A DNA stretch of 64,000 nt from Opitutaceae bacterium (lineage in GTDB: Bacteria > Verrucomicrobiota > Verrucomicrobiia > Opitutales > Opitutaceae), in assembly GCA_027490995.1 (NCBI GenBank), contig JAIXWY010000003.1, positions 248,001 through 312,000 on the forward strand, written 5' to 3'. The notes below the pieces were generated by a model, which had not been told where the DNA came from, made no database searches, and worked only from the letters and a program-made list of their open reading frames with translations. Of the stretch, positions 1-9,052 are shown piece by piece (position 1 is the first letter of the stretch; each line of letters begins with the position of its first letter). The translations under genes and the position numbers were made by a program.

Positions 1-394
1 CGCGGGTGAGGTTGACGTTCTCGAGATTGCCCCCCGCGGCGAAGTGCTCCTTGAAGGACGAACCGACGGCGTAGGTCAGCGCCGCCGCTGCCATCGGCAT
101 GGAGGCGGCACCGAGCACGGAACCGAAGATTGGGATGGTCTTCAGCAAGCCGCTGAGGCCGATCGTCGCGATTTCCCGGGAGGCCAAGCCGCCGATCAGG
201 GAGGACAGAATGGACTCCACGCGATGGCGCGAGAAGGGGACTTGGTAGGAGGCCGAAAGTTCGGACAGCATCTTCAGCTGGATGCCGGTAATCGCCGCCA
301 TGTCCGCAATCGGTACCGGGATCAGGCCCGCGCCCGCGGCCAGCAAGACATGCTGTCGGATGATCGAATCGGCGCTGGATGCGGTCGGGGCCAT
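1..394 (-). CDS. DUF697 family membrane-associated protein (5' part; runs off the left edge)
   Basis: This was read on the minus strand from an ATG at 394-392. About 131 residues are visible and the C-terminus lies outside the window. The visible protein is rich in Ala, Gly, Leu and Ile. It has a hydrophobic segment near residues 16-35 (LLAAGAGLIPVPIADMAAI) and a second around 75-105, which matches the DUF697 / YcjF-type domain as I recall it. Such domains often accompany GTPases or stress proteins and their biochemical role is unknown. An upstream CTG is in frame, but ATG is the better start. Confidence 0.7.
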   Translation of the reverse strand, partial: MAPTASSADSIIRQHVLLAAGAGLIPVPIADMAAITGIQLKMLSELSASYQVPFSRHRVESILSSLIGGLASREIATIGLSGLLKTIPIFGSVLGAASMPMAAAALTYAVGSSFKEHFAAGGNLENVNLTR

Positions 395-583
395 GGGGGT
401 GTCCGTCAGAGTGAAGCGGAAAAGTCTTCCTTAATGAACGAGTTAGATTCCTGATCGCGGCAAGCCTAAGCGTCTTATGAGCACCACGTTCGTGAACCAA
501 GGAGGGGGACGATGCAATCCCCGCGTAATCCTTCCTTTGGGGCCGGGCTCGGGGTGTGAAGCAGGCGTCGTCCCTTACCTTTC

Positions 584-1261
584 ATGAAGTCCTCCGTGTC
601 ACTGCTCCTTCGGAGCGTTGTCCTGATTTCCGTCTTCGCGTCCGTCGTGGCGTTCGCGAACCCTGCCGCTGGATCTGCACCGGGGCCGACGCCCGATGCG
701 GCGTTGCGACGTCTGCTAGAGGGTAATCAGCGTTTCATTCAGGGTACCGTCCGTCATCCGCATCAGACGGCCGAGCGGCGGAAGGAAACGTCCTCGGGTC
801 AGGCGCCGTTCGCGGTGGTGCTGACCTGCGCCGATTCCCGACTCTCGCCGGAGATCGTGTTCGATCAGGGGCTGGGTGACCTCTTCGTGGTCCGCAATGC
901 GGGTAATCTGCTCAGCGATCACGTGATCGGCAGCATCGAGTACGCCGTCGAGCATCTCCACGCGCCGATCATCGTGGTGATGGGCCACACGCGCTGCGGT
1001 GCCGTCGCCGCGGCCGTGGCCGGCGGGGAAGCGGGTGGGCACGTCCAGAGTATTGTCGATAGCCTGGCGTTCGTGGTGGCGGCGGCGCGCGCGCGCGGTG
1101 GCGACACCGCCGACCAAGCGGAGCAGATCAATGCCCGGATGAGTGCCGACGCGCTGGCCGCGAGTGATCCGGTGCTCGCGAAGGCCGTCGCCGCCGGGAA
1201 GCTGAAGGTGGTGGCCGCGCGCTACAACTTGGCCACCGGTGCGGTCGAGTGGCTGCCTTGA
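584..1261 (+). CDS. Secreted beta-class carbonic anhydrase
   Basis: The 225-residue protein converts CO2 and water to bicarbonate. Residues 1-25 form a hydrophobic signal peptide ending near AFA-N, so the enzyme is probably periplasmic. The beta-class zinc site is complete: Cys82-Ala-Asp84-Ser-Arg86, then His135-Thr-Arg-Cys138-Gly. The NAGN loop (RNAGNLL) is at residues 104-110. The length fits the family. The gene stands alone between a minus-strand gene on the left and trxB converging from the right, so no operon partner is evident. A periplasmic location suggests a role in CO2/bicarbonate exchange or local pH, which is inference. Confidence 0.93.
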   Translation: MKSSVSLLLRSVVLISVFASVVAFANPAAGSAPGPTPDAALRRLLEGNQRFIQGTVRHPHQTAERRKETSSGQAPFAVVLTCADSRLSPEIVFDQGLGDLFVVRNAGNLLSDHVIGSIEYAVEHLHAPIIVVMGHTRCGAVAAAVAGGEAGGHVQSIVDSLAFVVAAARARGGDTADQAEQINARMSADALAASDPVLAKAVAAGKLKVVAARYNLATGAVEWLP

Positions 1262-1402
1262 CCGCATCTCGACACGGAGGACACGGATCGCTCCGGAGCG
1301 GCAGACTGCCGCATCCGGGAGACTGCTGAAGGCGGGTCCGCAGCGCGGTTCCCCGCAGCGGCCCGAGCGCCGCAGAGGGGAGCGGTCCAGCGCGACGAGG
1401 CC

Positions 1403-2350
1403 TCAACCGCCGTGCTCGGCGAGCCAGCGCTCGGCCTCGATGGCCGCTTGGCAGCCCATCCCGGCCGCCGTGATGGCTTGCCGGTAAACGTGGTCCGCAC
1501 AGTCGCCCGCGACATACACGCCGGGAATGTCGGTCTTCACCTGCGAACCCGCCGCAGGCTTGAAATAGCCACCGTCATCCACCGGCAGCGGCGGTGCGAA
1601 CGGCCCCGTATTCGGCACGTGCCCGATCGCGACGAAGATGCCCTTCACCGGCAGCACCCGATCCGCCCCGGTGTGGACGTGCTTCACGCGCAGGCCGGAG
1701 ACGGCGCCTTCCGCGACGCCCAGGACTTCCTGCGGCACGCTGTCCCAGACGAGTTCAATCTTCGGGTGCGAGGTCGCTCGATCCGCCATGATCTTGGATG
1801 CACGCAGCGAATCGCGACGATGCACGAGGTACACCTTGCTGGCGAAACGGGTGAGAAAGAGCGCCTCTTCCGCCGCGCTGTCGCCACCGCCGATCACCGC
1901 GACGTCCATTTTGCGGTAGAACGCACCGTCGCAGGTCGCGCAGGTGGTCACGCCCTTGCCGCCGTAAAGCTCTTTCTCGCCGGGAATACCGGTCATGCGC
2001 GGGGACGCCCCGGTGGCGATGATCACCGCCTTGGCGAGGATCGTGCGGTCCCCGCAGATCAGCTTCCGCGGGTGCGAGGTGAAGTCCACGTGAGTCACCG
2101 AGGCCTGCTCGAAGCGTGCACCGAAGCGGGTCGCCTGCTTGCGCAGGTTGTCCATCAGCATGAAGCCGTCCACGCCTTCCGGGAAGCCGGGGAAGTTCTC
2201 CACCTCGCTCGTGGTCGTGAGCTGCCCACCCGGCAACGTGCCTTCAATCACGAGGGGATTGAGGTTGGCGCGGGCGGTATAGATGGCGGAGGTCAGGCCG
2301 GCGCAGCCGGTTCCGACGATCACGACGTTTTCAGGGGTCGGCGAAGACAT
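1403..2350 (-). CDS. trxB: Thioredoxin reductase
   Basis: This 315-residue FAD/NADPH enzyme reduces thioredoxin. The N-terminal dinucleotide-binding motif reads GTGCAG (residues 13-18). The redox-active pair is Cys137-Ala-Thr-Cys140, followed by Asp141. The NADPH-binding motif GGGDSA is at 154-159, with the [10 protein letters not shown] phosphate-binding loop downstream. Length and domain order (FAD, NADPH, FAD) are typical of the low-molecular-weight bacterial form. The start codon is 120 bases from the divergent dipeptidase gene, so the two probably have back-to-back promoters. Confidence 0.96.
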   Translation of the reverse strand: MSSPTPENVVIVGTGCAGLTSAIYTARANLNPLVIEGTLPGGQLTTTSEVENFPGFPEGVDGFMLMDNLRKQATRFGARFEQASVTHVDFTSHPRKLICGDRTILAKAVIIATGASPRMTGIPGEKELYGGKGVTTCATCDGAFYRKMDVAVIGGGDSAAEEALFLTRFASKVYLVHRRDSLRASKIMADRATSHPKIELVWDSVPQEVLGVAEGAVSGLRVKHVHTGADRVLPVKGIFVAIGHVPNTGPFAPPLPVDDGGYFKPAAGSQVKTDIPGVYVAGDCADHVYRQAITAAGMGCQAAIEAERWLAEHGG

Positions 2351-2469
2351 GGCGCAAAGCCCGAGAACAAGGCCAAATCCACGGGGTCACAAGGCGATAG
2401 TTCCGCCGCCCTCGACGCCCGGTGCGTTGCGGGCTTGTGGCGTGGTGTCCGACAGGGTTGGGTCGGGGC

Positions 2470-3690
2470 ATGAGTCTAGCCCGTTTCTTTGTCCAAGGAT
2501 GGCTGTGCGCGGGTCTGGCGGTGTCGCTGCAAGCCGTGGACCCCGCCGCTCTGGAGGTCCATCGGCGATTGCTGGTGCTCGATACGCATTTCGACACGGC
2601 GGTGCACTTGACTGTGCCGGGCTGGAGCGTGATGGAGCGGCGCTCGTGGGAGCGCGATTTTACGCAGGTGGACTACCCGCGGCTGATCGAGGGAGGCGTT
2701 GATGGCGGGTTCTGGGCCTTGTTCGTGAGTCAGGGGCCGCGCACGCTGGAGGGGCACGCGCGGGCCCGGGACACGGCGCTGATGATCGCCCTGCGCATCC
2801 GTGAGATGGTCGCGCGGCACCCGGCGCAGTTCGCTCTCGCGACCCGCGCCGACGACGCTGCCCGGATCGCCGCGGAGGGGCGGCAGGTCGTTTATTTGTC
2901 GATGGAGAATGGCTACCCGCTCGGGCGGGACCTTTCCCTCATCCAGACGTTTCGTCAGCTGGGAGTGTGCATGATGGGGGTGGTGCACACGGCAAACAAC
3001 GAACTCGCTGACTCCGCCACTGACCTGAAGGGGCCCGAATGGCAGGGGCTCAGCCCGCTGGGGCGTGAGATGGTGGCAGAATGCAACCGGCTCGGCATCG
3101 TCGTCGATGCGTCGCATGCGTCCGACGCGGCGCTCGCGCAGATCCTCGAGCACTCGACCGCGCCGATCGTCCTTTCCCACTCGGGCTGCAAGGCGGTCAC
3201 CGACCATCCGCGCAACGTGCCTGATGACCTGCTGCGCACGCTCGCCGCGAAGGGCGGGGTCATCCAGATGAACGCGTTCAGCGCCTACGTCACAAGTCTC
3301 CCCATCATTCCCGAACGGAATCGCGCTCTGCAGGCACTGTTTGCGTCGGCCGGTGGCTGGAGGCAGATCGACTCCGACGCGAAGCGGCTCGCCTTCCTCG
3401 AAGCGCGGCGCGAGATCGACCGCCGCTACCCGGCGCCCGTCGCGACGTTCGATGAGTTCATGGCCCACGTGCTCCACGCGCTGCGCGTGGCCGGAGTGGA
3501 CCATGTCGGTTTCAGCGGCGACTTCGATGGCGGCGGCGGCGTGGCCGACTTGATGGACGTGACCGGTGCGCCGCGCGTCACGGCTCGGCTGCTGGCGGAG
3601 GGCTACAGCGAGGCGGACCTAGCGAAGTTCTGGGGCGGCAATGTGCTCCGGGTGCTCCGCGCCGCCGAGGAGCGCGCGGCGGTCCGCTGA
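2470..3690 (+). CDS. Secreted membrane dipeptidase (peptidase family M19)
   Basis: This renal-dipeptidase-type zinc hydrolase is 406 residues from the ATG at 2470, which I chose because it begins a clear signal peptide (residues 1-22, hydrophobic core FFVQGWLCAGLAVSL). An in-frame GTG at 2422 would add 16 unhelpful residues. Metal ligands of the family are visible: His40-x-Asp42 (LDTHFD), Glu146 (SMENG), His216 (DASHAS) and His237 (LSHSG). The RNVPDD and GDFDGG motifs follow. Its likely role is cleavage of dipeptides outside the cytoplasm. It is monocistronic and convergent with the helicase gene. Confidence 0.9.
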   Translation: MSLARFFVQGWLCAGLAVSLQAVDPAALEVHRRLLVLDTHFDTAVHLTVPGWSVMERRSWERDFTQVDYPRLIEGGVDGGFWALFVSQGPRTLEGHARARDTALMIALRIREMVARHPAQFALATRADDAARIAAEGRQVVYLSMENGYPLGRDLSLIQTFRQLGVCMMGVVHTANNELADSATDLKGPEWQGLSPLGREMVAECNRLGIVVDASHASDAALAQILEHSTAPIVLSHSGCKAVTDHPRNVPDDLLRTLAAKGGVIQMNAFSAYVTSLPIIPERNRALQALFASAGGWRQIDSDAKRLAFLEARREIDRRYPAPVATFDEFMAHVLHALRVAGVDHVGFSGDFDGGGGVADLMDVTGAPRVTARLLAEGYSEADLAKFWGGNVLRVLRAAEERAAVR

Positions 3691-3783
3691 GCGGGTTACG
3701 CCGGGTCGGGAGTGCCTCACCGGTGCACCCCGCCATCGTTCCCCCGTCACGCGCCGCGGTCCACCGCGTCGCCCACACGGCGG

Positions 3784-5796
3784 TCACCACCCGAACGAGC
3801 GTTTGATCCGCAGCGGCTCGTACAGGTCCTGCGGCAGCTCCTGCAGGAAGCGGCTCGGGCTGTTCATCATGCCGCCGGGACCGCCGCGGGTGTTCACCTT
3901 CGGGAAACAGAGGTAGAGCTCGTCGCGGGCTCGCGTGACGGCGACGTAGAACAGGCGCCGCTCCTCTTCCACGTCGCCGGCTTCGATGCTGCGGCGACCG
4001 GGGAACATGCCGTCGGCGAGGCCGATCACGAAGACCACCGCATACTCAAGACCCTTTGCTTGGTGCACCGTGGTCAGCCGCACGGCCTCCGCATCCGGCT
4101 CGACGTTCCGGTCGCTGGTTTCCCCGTTGAGCAACACGATCTGCGCCAGGAGGTCGTCCATCGCCTCGAAGCGCTGCGCGAATCCGACCAGCGCCTTCAA
4201 TTCATCGAGGCGCTCGGCGTAGTCGGCGAACGCACCCTTCAGGTAGTCGCCGTACCAGCCGTCGATGGCGAGATCGATCGCGGCGGCGGGTGACTGCGAG
4301 CGCATCGCCTCGGCGACCTGTCGCAGGGACACGCAGAAGTTCTCCCAGTCGTCCCGTGCGTCGCGCGCGACTTTGCTCCGCACGTCGTCGGAGGAAAGGA
4401 CGTCGAGGAAGTCGCGCTGTAACAGTTGCGCATGCTCGAGCGCGGCCTGGTAGATCTTGTGGGCCCCCTTTTCTCCGACCTTCGGCAGGAGGATCGCGAT
4501 CCGGGTCCACGCGGATTCGTTACGGGGATTGAAGACGAACTGAATCAGGGCAACGAGGTCGCGGATGTGCTGCCGTTCGAAGAACTTTACGCCGCTGGTG
4601 ATCTGGTACGGCACACCGGCGCGGGACAGGGCGAGTTGGACCTCAAGTGCGACGAAGTGGGAGCGGTAGAGCACCGCGATATCACTCATCGACACGCCCT
4701 CGTCGTCCGTCAGCGAACGCAGGCGCTTGAGCACAAAGTCCGCCTGTTCGCGCTCGTCCATGGTTTGGACGAGAAAGGGTTTGTGCGAATGGCCTCGCGA
4801 CGCGCGGAGCTCCTTGTCGAAGTGCCGGCCCTTGGGCTGCGCGAGGAGGACGCCGTTGGCGAGGTTGAGGATCTCCGGGGTCGAGCGATAGTTCGTCTCG
4901 ATGCGGTGGATCACCGTCCCGGGGTGGCGCTCCGGGAAGGTCATGATGTTCGCGAAGTCCGCGCCACGCCACGAGTAGATGCACTGCGCATCGTCTCCCA
5001 CGGCCATCAGGCAGTGGTGGCTGGCGATACGGTCGACGATCTGGGACTGCAGCGTGTTGGTGTCTTGATACTCGTCGACCAGCACATGGCGGAACCGGTG
5101 CGCGAAGTACTCGGCCACCTGAGTGTCGCGCTTGAGCAGGTCGAGCCAGAGCTCCAGGAGGTCGTCGTAGTCGCAGACGTTCTGCTCGCGTTTCCGCCGG
5201 GCGTACGCTGCGGCGAACGTGGGCAGGGCGACCGCGATGTCGCGGTACTGTGGGAAGTGCTGTTCGACGGTATCGGCGAGGGTTGACTGCGTGTTGCGCG
5301 CGAGTGAGAGCACGCTGAAAAGCGGACCGGAGCGCGGGTTCGTCTTGTCCTTGAAGAACAGCTTGTCCTCGGCCTCGACGACTTGTTTGAGCAGGGCTTC
5401 GGACTCCTCGGCGTCGAGGATGGTGAAAGTTTTGGGTAGACCGACGCTTTCGCCGAACATGCGCAGAGCGCGGTGCCCGATGGAGTGGAATGTGCCGCCC
5501 CAGAATTGCCGCGGCTCGCGGCCGGTGAGGTCCTGCACGCGGTGGAGCATTTCCTTCGCCGCCTTGTTGGTAAAGGTCAGCAACAGGATCTCGCTGGGGC
5601 GCACCCCTTGCGAGAGCAGGTAGGCCACGCGGTACGTGAGGGTGCGGGTCTTGCCGGAGCCGGCGCCGGCGAGGACGAGCATCGGGCCGGGCGGGGCGGT
5701 GACGGCCGCGTACTGCTCGTCGTTGAGCAGGGCGCGGAAGTCGATCGGCGGCGGCCCGCCGAATCCGTCGGGCTCATTGTCGTGCGCGAAATCCAT
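3784..5796 (-). CDS. ATP-dependent DNA helicase, UvrD/PcrA/Rep family (superfamily 1A)
   Basis: This 670-residue 3'-5' DNA helicase is likely to act in repair or replication restart. The SF1A motifs are in order: Q-motif near 26-29, Walker A GAGSGKT 44-50, motif Ia TFTNKAA 74-80, Walker B DEYQDTN 241-247, motif III GDDAQCIYSWRGA 267-279, motif V (TTVHQAKGLEY) and motif VI (EEERRLFYVAVTRA). It is slightly shorter than E. coli UvrD (720). There is no nuclease or zinc domain. It follows proB on the same strand after 100 bases containing a strong hairpin. UvrD and PcrA cannot be told apart from sequence alone. Confidence 0.93.
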   Translation of the reverse strand: MDFAHDNEPDGFGGPPPIDFRALLNDEQYAAVTAPPGPMLVLAGAGSGKTRTLTYRVAYLLSQGVRPSEILLLTFTNKAAKEMLHRVQDLTGREPRQFWGGTFHSIGHRALRMFGESVGLPKTFTILDAEESEALLKQVVEAEDKLFFKDKTNPRSGPLFSVLSLARNTQSTLADTVEQHFPQYRDIAVALPTFAAAYARRKREQNVCDYDDLLELWLDLLKRDTQVAEYFAHRFRHVLVDEYQDTNTLQSQIVDRIASHHCLMAVGDDAQCIYSWRGADFANIMTFPERHPGTVIHRIETNYRSTPEILNLANGVLLAQPKGRHFDKELRASRGHSHKPFLVQTMDEREQADFVLKRLRSLTDDEGVSMSDIAVLYRSHFVALEVQLALSRAGVPYQITSGVKFFERQHIRDLVALIQFVFNPRNESAWTRIAILLPKVGEKGAHKIYQAALEHAQLLQRDFLDVLSSDDVRSKVARDARDDWENFCVSLRQVAEAMRSQSPAAAIDLAIDGWYGDYLKGAFADYAERLDELKALVGFAQRFEAMDDLLAQIVLLNGETSDRNVEPDAEAVRLTTVHQAKGLEYAVVFVIGLADGMFPGRRSIEAGDVEEERRLFYVAVTRARDELYLCFPKVNTRGGPGGMMNSPSRFLQELPQDLYEPLRIKRSFGW

Positions 5797-5854
5797 GGTG
5801 CGTTCCGGTCAGCGTCCGGCAATCCGGCGCGGAGGCGAGGTCGTTTTCGGTGCG

Positions 5855-5896
5855 GCGCCCGCCCGCCGACGGGCCAGCCGGGGCGCGGGCGGGCGC
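5855..5896 (-). terminator. Stem-loop directly after proB
   Basis: An 11-base-pair perfect inverted repeat (5855-5865 pairs with 5886-5896) starts right after the proB stop codon, in minus-strand orientation, before the helicase gene. There is no following U tract. It may be a transcript end stabiliser or a Rho-linked terminator rather than an intrinsic terminator. Confidence 0.45.
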
Positions 5897-7006
5897 TCAG
5901 AGGAGGACCAGATCGTTGCGGTGCACCACCTCGTGGCGCTTGCGGCCGGGGTGGCGGGCGCGGACGTCCTCGCTGCGGAGCCCGGCGAGGGCGGCGACCT
6001 CGTCGCTGTGATAGGGCGTCTTCCCGCGCGCAAAGACCACGCCGTCGGGGCCGGCGACGTTCACAATGTCGCCGGACTTGAAGTGGCCTCCCACGCCGGT
6101 GACTCCAACGGCGAGTAGGCTGCGTCCTTCGTCGCGGAGCACGGGGACGGCCGGGCCGTTGACCGTGATGGTGCCGGTGGGGCGCTGGAAGTACGCGAGC
6201 CAGCGCTTGCGCGCCTCCAGGGGCAACCCCGCTGGCACAAAGAACGTACCCGGGGCGGTGCCGGCGAACAGGCGGGCGAGGATGCGGGGTTCGGCGCCGC
6301 TGGCGATGAACACGCCGCAACCGGCGCGCGTCGCGAGCTTGGCGGCGGTGATTTTTGAGACCATCCCGCCAACCGCGGTTTCGCTCGTGGTGCCGCCAGC
6401 CATGGCTTCGATCTCCGGGGTGATTTTTTCGACCACCGGCACGATCTCGCCCGTGCCCTTGAGATCGATCAGACCCGGGGCCGTGGAAAGGATCACGAGA
6501 TGGCTCGCCTCCAGGAGCGAAGCCACCAAGGCAGAGAGCGTGTCGTTATCGCCGAACTTGATCTCCGCGGCGCTGACGGTGTCGTTCTCGTTGATGATCG
6601 GGATCGTCCCATACTCGACGAGTTCCCGGATGCACGCCCGCACCCCGAGATAGCGGTCGCGGGCCCGCAAGTCTTCGTGCGTGAGCAGCACCTGCGCCAC
6701 GGTGAGACCGGCGGGCGCGAACGCGGCCTGCCAGGTCTGCATCAGCCGCGACTGGCCAATCGCGGCACAGGCCTGCTTGCGCGACACCTCGCGGGGGCGC
6801 CGGGCGAGGCCGAGGGCACCCATCCCGAGACCGACGGCCCCGGAGGAAACGACGATGACTTCGGTACCGGAGGCCCGCAGGTCCGCCAACTCGCGGGCGA
6901 TCGCGCTGATGCGCGCCGTATCAAGTTGTCCGATACCCGAAGTCAGGACGCCGGTGCCGAGTTTGACAACGACCCGTCGCGGGCGTCCGGCGGAAGCGGG
7001 CGGCAT
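5897..7006 (-). CDS. proB: Glutamate 5-kinase
   Basis: This 369-residue enzyme phosphorylates glutamate in the first step of proline synthesis. The N-terminal amino-acid-kinase domain begins with VVVKLGTGVLT, has VVSSGAVGLGMG for ATP/phosphate binding and INENDTVSAAEIKFGDND for the substrate site. The C-terminal ~90 residues (after FQRPTGTI) match a PUA domain, as in E. coli ProB (367 residues). It lies 20 bases downstream of frr on the same strand, so pyrH-frr-proB probably forms one transcript. proA is not in the window. Confidence 0.95.
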   Translation of the reverse strand: MPPASAGRPRRVVVKLGTGVLTSGIGQLDTARISAIARELADLRASGTEVIVVSSGAVGLGMGALGLARRPREVSRKQACAAIGQSRLMQTWQAAFAPAGLTVAQVLLTHEDLRARDRYLGVRACIRELVEYGTIPIINENDTVSAAEIKFGDNDTLSALVASLLEASHLVILSTAPGLIDLKGTGEIVPVVEKITPEIEAMAGGTTSETAVGGMVSKITAAKLATRAGCGVFIASGAEPRILARLFAGTAPGTFFVPAGLPLEARKRWLAYFQRPTGTITVNGPAVPVLRDEGRSLLAVGVTGVGGHFKSGDIVNVAGPDGVVFARGKTPYHSDEVAALAGLRSEDVRARHPGRKRHEVVHRNDLVLL

Positions 7007-7026
7007 GGGGGCGAAAAGGCGGCCGA

Positions 7027-7572
7027 TCAGACCGTCGTCAGCTCCTTCTCCTTGGCGGCGAGGTGCTGGTTGATCTCGGCGATCGTCTTGTCGGTGGCCG
7101 TTTGAATGTCCTTCTCAAGCCGCTTGGTCTCGTCCTCCGAAAGTTTCGCCTTCTTGACCGACTCGATTGAATCGCGGCGGGCGTTGCGCACGTGGACGCG
7201 GCCCTCTTCGGCGAGGCGATTGGCGACCTTGACGAAGTCGAGCCGGCGCTCGCGGCTCATCTCCGGGAGTGGGATGCGCACGTAGCCGCCGTCGACCGTC
7301 GGGTTGAAGCCGAGGTTGGCCATCTGGATTCCCTTTACGATCGCCTGCACGAGGCTCTTGTCCCAAGGCTGGATGAGGATCATGCGCGCGTCCGGCGTGC
7401 TCACGACGGCACATTCCTTGAGCCGCATGCTGGAGCCGTAGGCCTCGACGGACACGGTCTCCACCATGGTTGGGTTGGCCTTGCCGGTGTGGATCGTGCT
7501 GAACTCGTGCAGCGTATGATCGAGGGCGCGGCGCATCTTGGCCTGGGCGTCTGCGAGGAGGGGATGGGTCAT
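7027..7572 (-). CDS. frr: Ribosome recycling factor
   Basis: This 181-residue protein splits post-termination ribosomes together with EF-G. Family hallmarks are visible: a long helical N-terminus (MRRALDHTLHEFSTIHTGKANP, where the usual Arg-Thr-Gly-Arg-Ala reads HTGKA), the VSTPDARMILIQPWD strand, and the C-terminal coiled coil KVANRLAEEGRVHVRNARRD. Length matches the usual 185. It sits 24 bases after pyrH, a common bacterial pairing. Confidence 0.96.
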   Translation of the reverse strand: MTHPLLADAQAKMRRALDHTLHEFSTIHTGKANPTMVETVSVEAYGSSMRLKECAVVSTPDARMILIQPWDKSLVQAIVKGIQMANLGFNPTVDGGYVRIPLPEMSRERRLDFVKVANRLAEEGRVHVRNARRDSIESVKKAKLSEDETKRLEKDIQTATDKTIAEINQHLAAKEKELTTV

Positions 7573-7596
7573 GACGAAGCGACGGGGGTGGGAAGG

Positions 7597-8334
7597 TTAT
7601 CCGCGGACGAGGGTGCCGATCTTCTCGCCGAGGACGGCGCGGCGGATGGCGTGGGGAGCGTTGAGGTCGAAGACCAGGATGGGGACCTGATTATCGAGGC
7701 AGAGTGAGAACGCGGTGGAGTCCATCACATTCAGGCGCTGCCGCAGCGCATCGACGTAGGAGATTTCGTCGTAGCGCACGGCGTCGGAATGTTTCTTCGG
7801 ATCCTTGTCGTAGATTCCGTCCACCTTCGTCGCCTTCATGATAATTTCCGCGTGCATTTCTGAAGCCCGCAGAGCGGCGGTGGTGTCGGTGGAGAAGTAA
7901 GGATTGCCCGTGCCGGCGGCAAAGATGACGACGCGGCCCTTCTCGACGTGGCGGATGGCGCGCCGGAGGATGAAGGGCTCGGCGACCTGGTTCATGGGAA
8001 TGGCGCTCTGGACGCGCGTGGTGACGCCCATCTTCTCCAGGCAGTCCATCAGGGCGAGGGAGTTAATCACCGTCGCGAGCATGCCCATGTAATCGCCGGT
8101 GGTGCGGTCGACTCCCTTTTGCTCACCGCTGAGTCCGCGGAAGATATTGCCACCCCCGATCACCACTCCGACCTGCACGCCGAGTTCGTGGATCTCCTTG
8201 ATCTGCGAGCAGATGCGCTCAAGGACCGCCGGGTCGATTGGGTCGGTCGAATGACCACGGAGCACCTCGCCTGAGAGTTTCAGGACGATGCGTTTGTATT
8301 TCACCGCCGGAGAGGCCGCGGGCACGTCGATCAT
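7597..8334 (-). CDS. pyrH: UMP kinase
   Basis: This 245-residue enzyme phosphorylates UMP to UDP. I chose ATG at 8334 because the family core starts at once ([13 protein letters not shown], residues 13-25). The longer open frame upstream to 8622 is low-complexity and overlaps the divergent nadD gene. Motifs include [12 protein letters not shown], the [16 protein letters not shown] helix, [17 protein letters not shown] (nucleotide binding) and the [13 protein letters not shown] signature. It is first in the pyrH-frr-proB transcript and shares a 137-base divergent control region with nadD. Confidence 0.96.
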   Translation of the reverse strand: MIDVPAASPAVKYKRIVLKLSGEVLRGHSTDPIDPAVLERICSQIKEIHELGVQVGVVIGGGNIFRGLSGEQKGVDRTTGDYMGMLATVINSLALMDCLEKMGVTTRVQSAIPMNQVAEPFILRRAIRHVEKGRVVIFAAGTGNPYFSTDTTAALRASEMHAEIIMKATKVDGIYDKDPKKHSDAVRYDEISYVDALRQRLNVMDSTAFSLCLDNQVPILVFDLNAPHAIRRAVLGEKIGTLVRG

Positions 8335-8471
8335 GGCGACGAGGAAACGACTCCGCCATTTTTCCGTCAATGCCGGAGGTGCGCCCCGCCGCGTTCTCCC
8401 CGAAGTGTGAGGGTGAACGGGGTGATTAGCCACTTGCCGAGAGGCGGGGAGCGGTTCAGGCTGATCCGCTT

Positions 8472-9050
8472 GTGAAGATTGGTTTCCTTGGAGGTAGCTT
8501 TGACCCGGTCCACTTCGGCCACCTGATCGCCGCGCAAGACGCGTACGAGCAGCACCAGCTGGACCGATTGTTCCTCGTGCCGGCGGCCCAGGCGCCGCTG
8601 AAGCCCCAGGAAGTGCAATCATCGGCGGTCGATCGGTTGGCGATGCTGCTGGCCGCCGTCGAGTGGGACCGCCGCTTCGAGGTTTCCGACTACGAATTGC
8701 AGAAGGGCGGGATGAGTTTCACGATCGATTCGGTGCGGCATTTTCGCCGGCAGTTCCCCAACGATCAGCTCTTTTGGATCATCGGTGGCGACCAACTGCC
8801 GAAACTTCACCTGTGGAAGGATATTCAGGAGCTGGCCCAGTTGGTGGAGTTCATCTTCCTCGAGCGGCCGGGGCATCCCGCCAAGATTGCGCCGGCGATT
8901 CCGGGCCTGCGGCTGCACCGCTGCGACGGACACTTGGTGGAAATCAGCTCGACCGAATTGCGCGATCGCGCGCGCCGCGGATTGTCGCTGGATTACTTTG
9001 TCCCGCATAAGGCGATTGTGCACATCCGGGAAAAGTCCCTTTATCGCTGA
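8472..9050 (+). CDS. nadD: Nicotinate-nucleotide adenylyltransferase
   Basis: This 192-residue enzyme makes deamido-NAD from nicotinate mononucleotide and ATP. The start is a GTG, immediately followed by the family N-terminus ([17 protein letters not shown], with the GGSFDPxHxGH adenylyl-transfer signature). The [13 protein letters not shown] motif near the C-terminus is the second nucleotide-binding signature. The stop is 2 bases before the rsfS start, so the two are surely co-transcribed; nadD-rsfS pairing is widespread. Confidence 0.95.
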   Translation: MKIGFLGGSFDPVHFGHLIAAQDAYEQHQLDRLFLVPAAQAPLKPQEVQSSAVDRLAMLLAAVEWDRRFEVSDYELQKGGMSFTIDSVRHFRRQFPNDQLFWIIGGDQLPKLHLWKDIQELAQLVEFIFLERPGHPAKIAPAIPGLRLHRCDGHLVEISSTELRDRARRGLSLDYFVPHKAIVHIREKSLYR

Positions 9051-9052
9051 TC

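Noticed and set aside
44..454. A plus-strand open frame of 136 codons at the left edge
   Set aside because: It is antisense to the DUF697 gene, which has a clear hydrophobic pattern on the minus strand. The plus-strand product is Gly/Arg/His-rich with no family features.
8335..8622. Upstream extension of the pyrH frame as extra protein sequence
   Set aside because: It is Pro/Arg/Gly-rich, overlaps the divergent nadD coding region and is absent from the UMP kinase family; the ATG at 8334 fits the family start.
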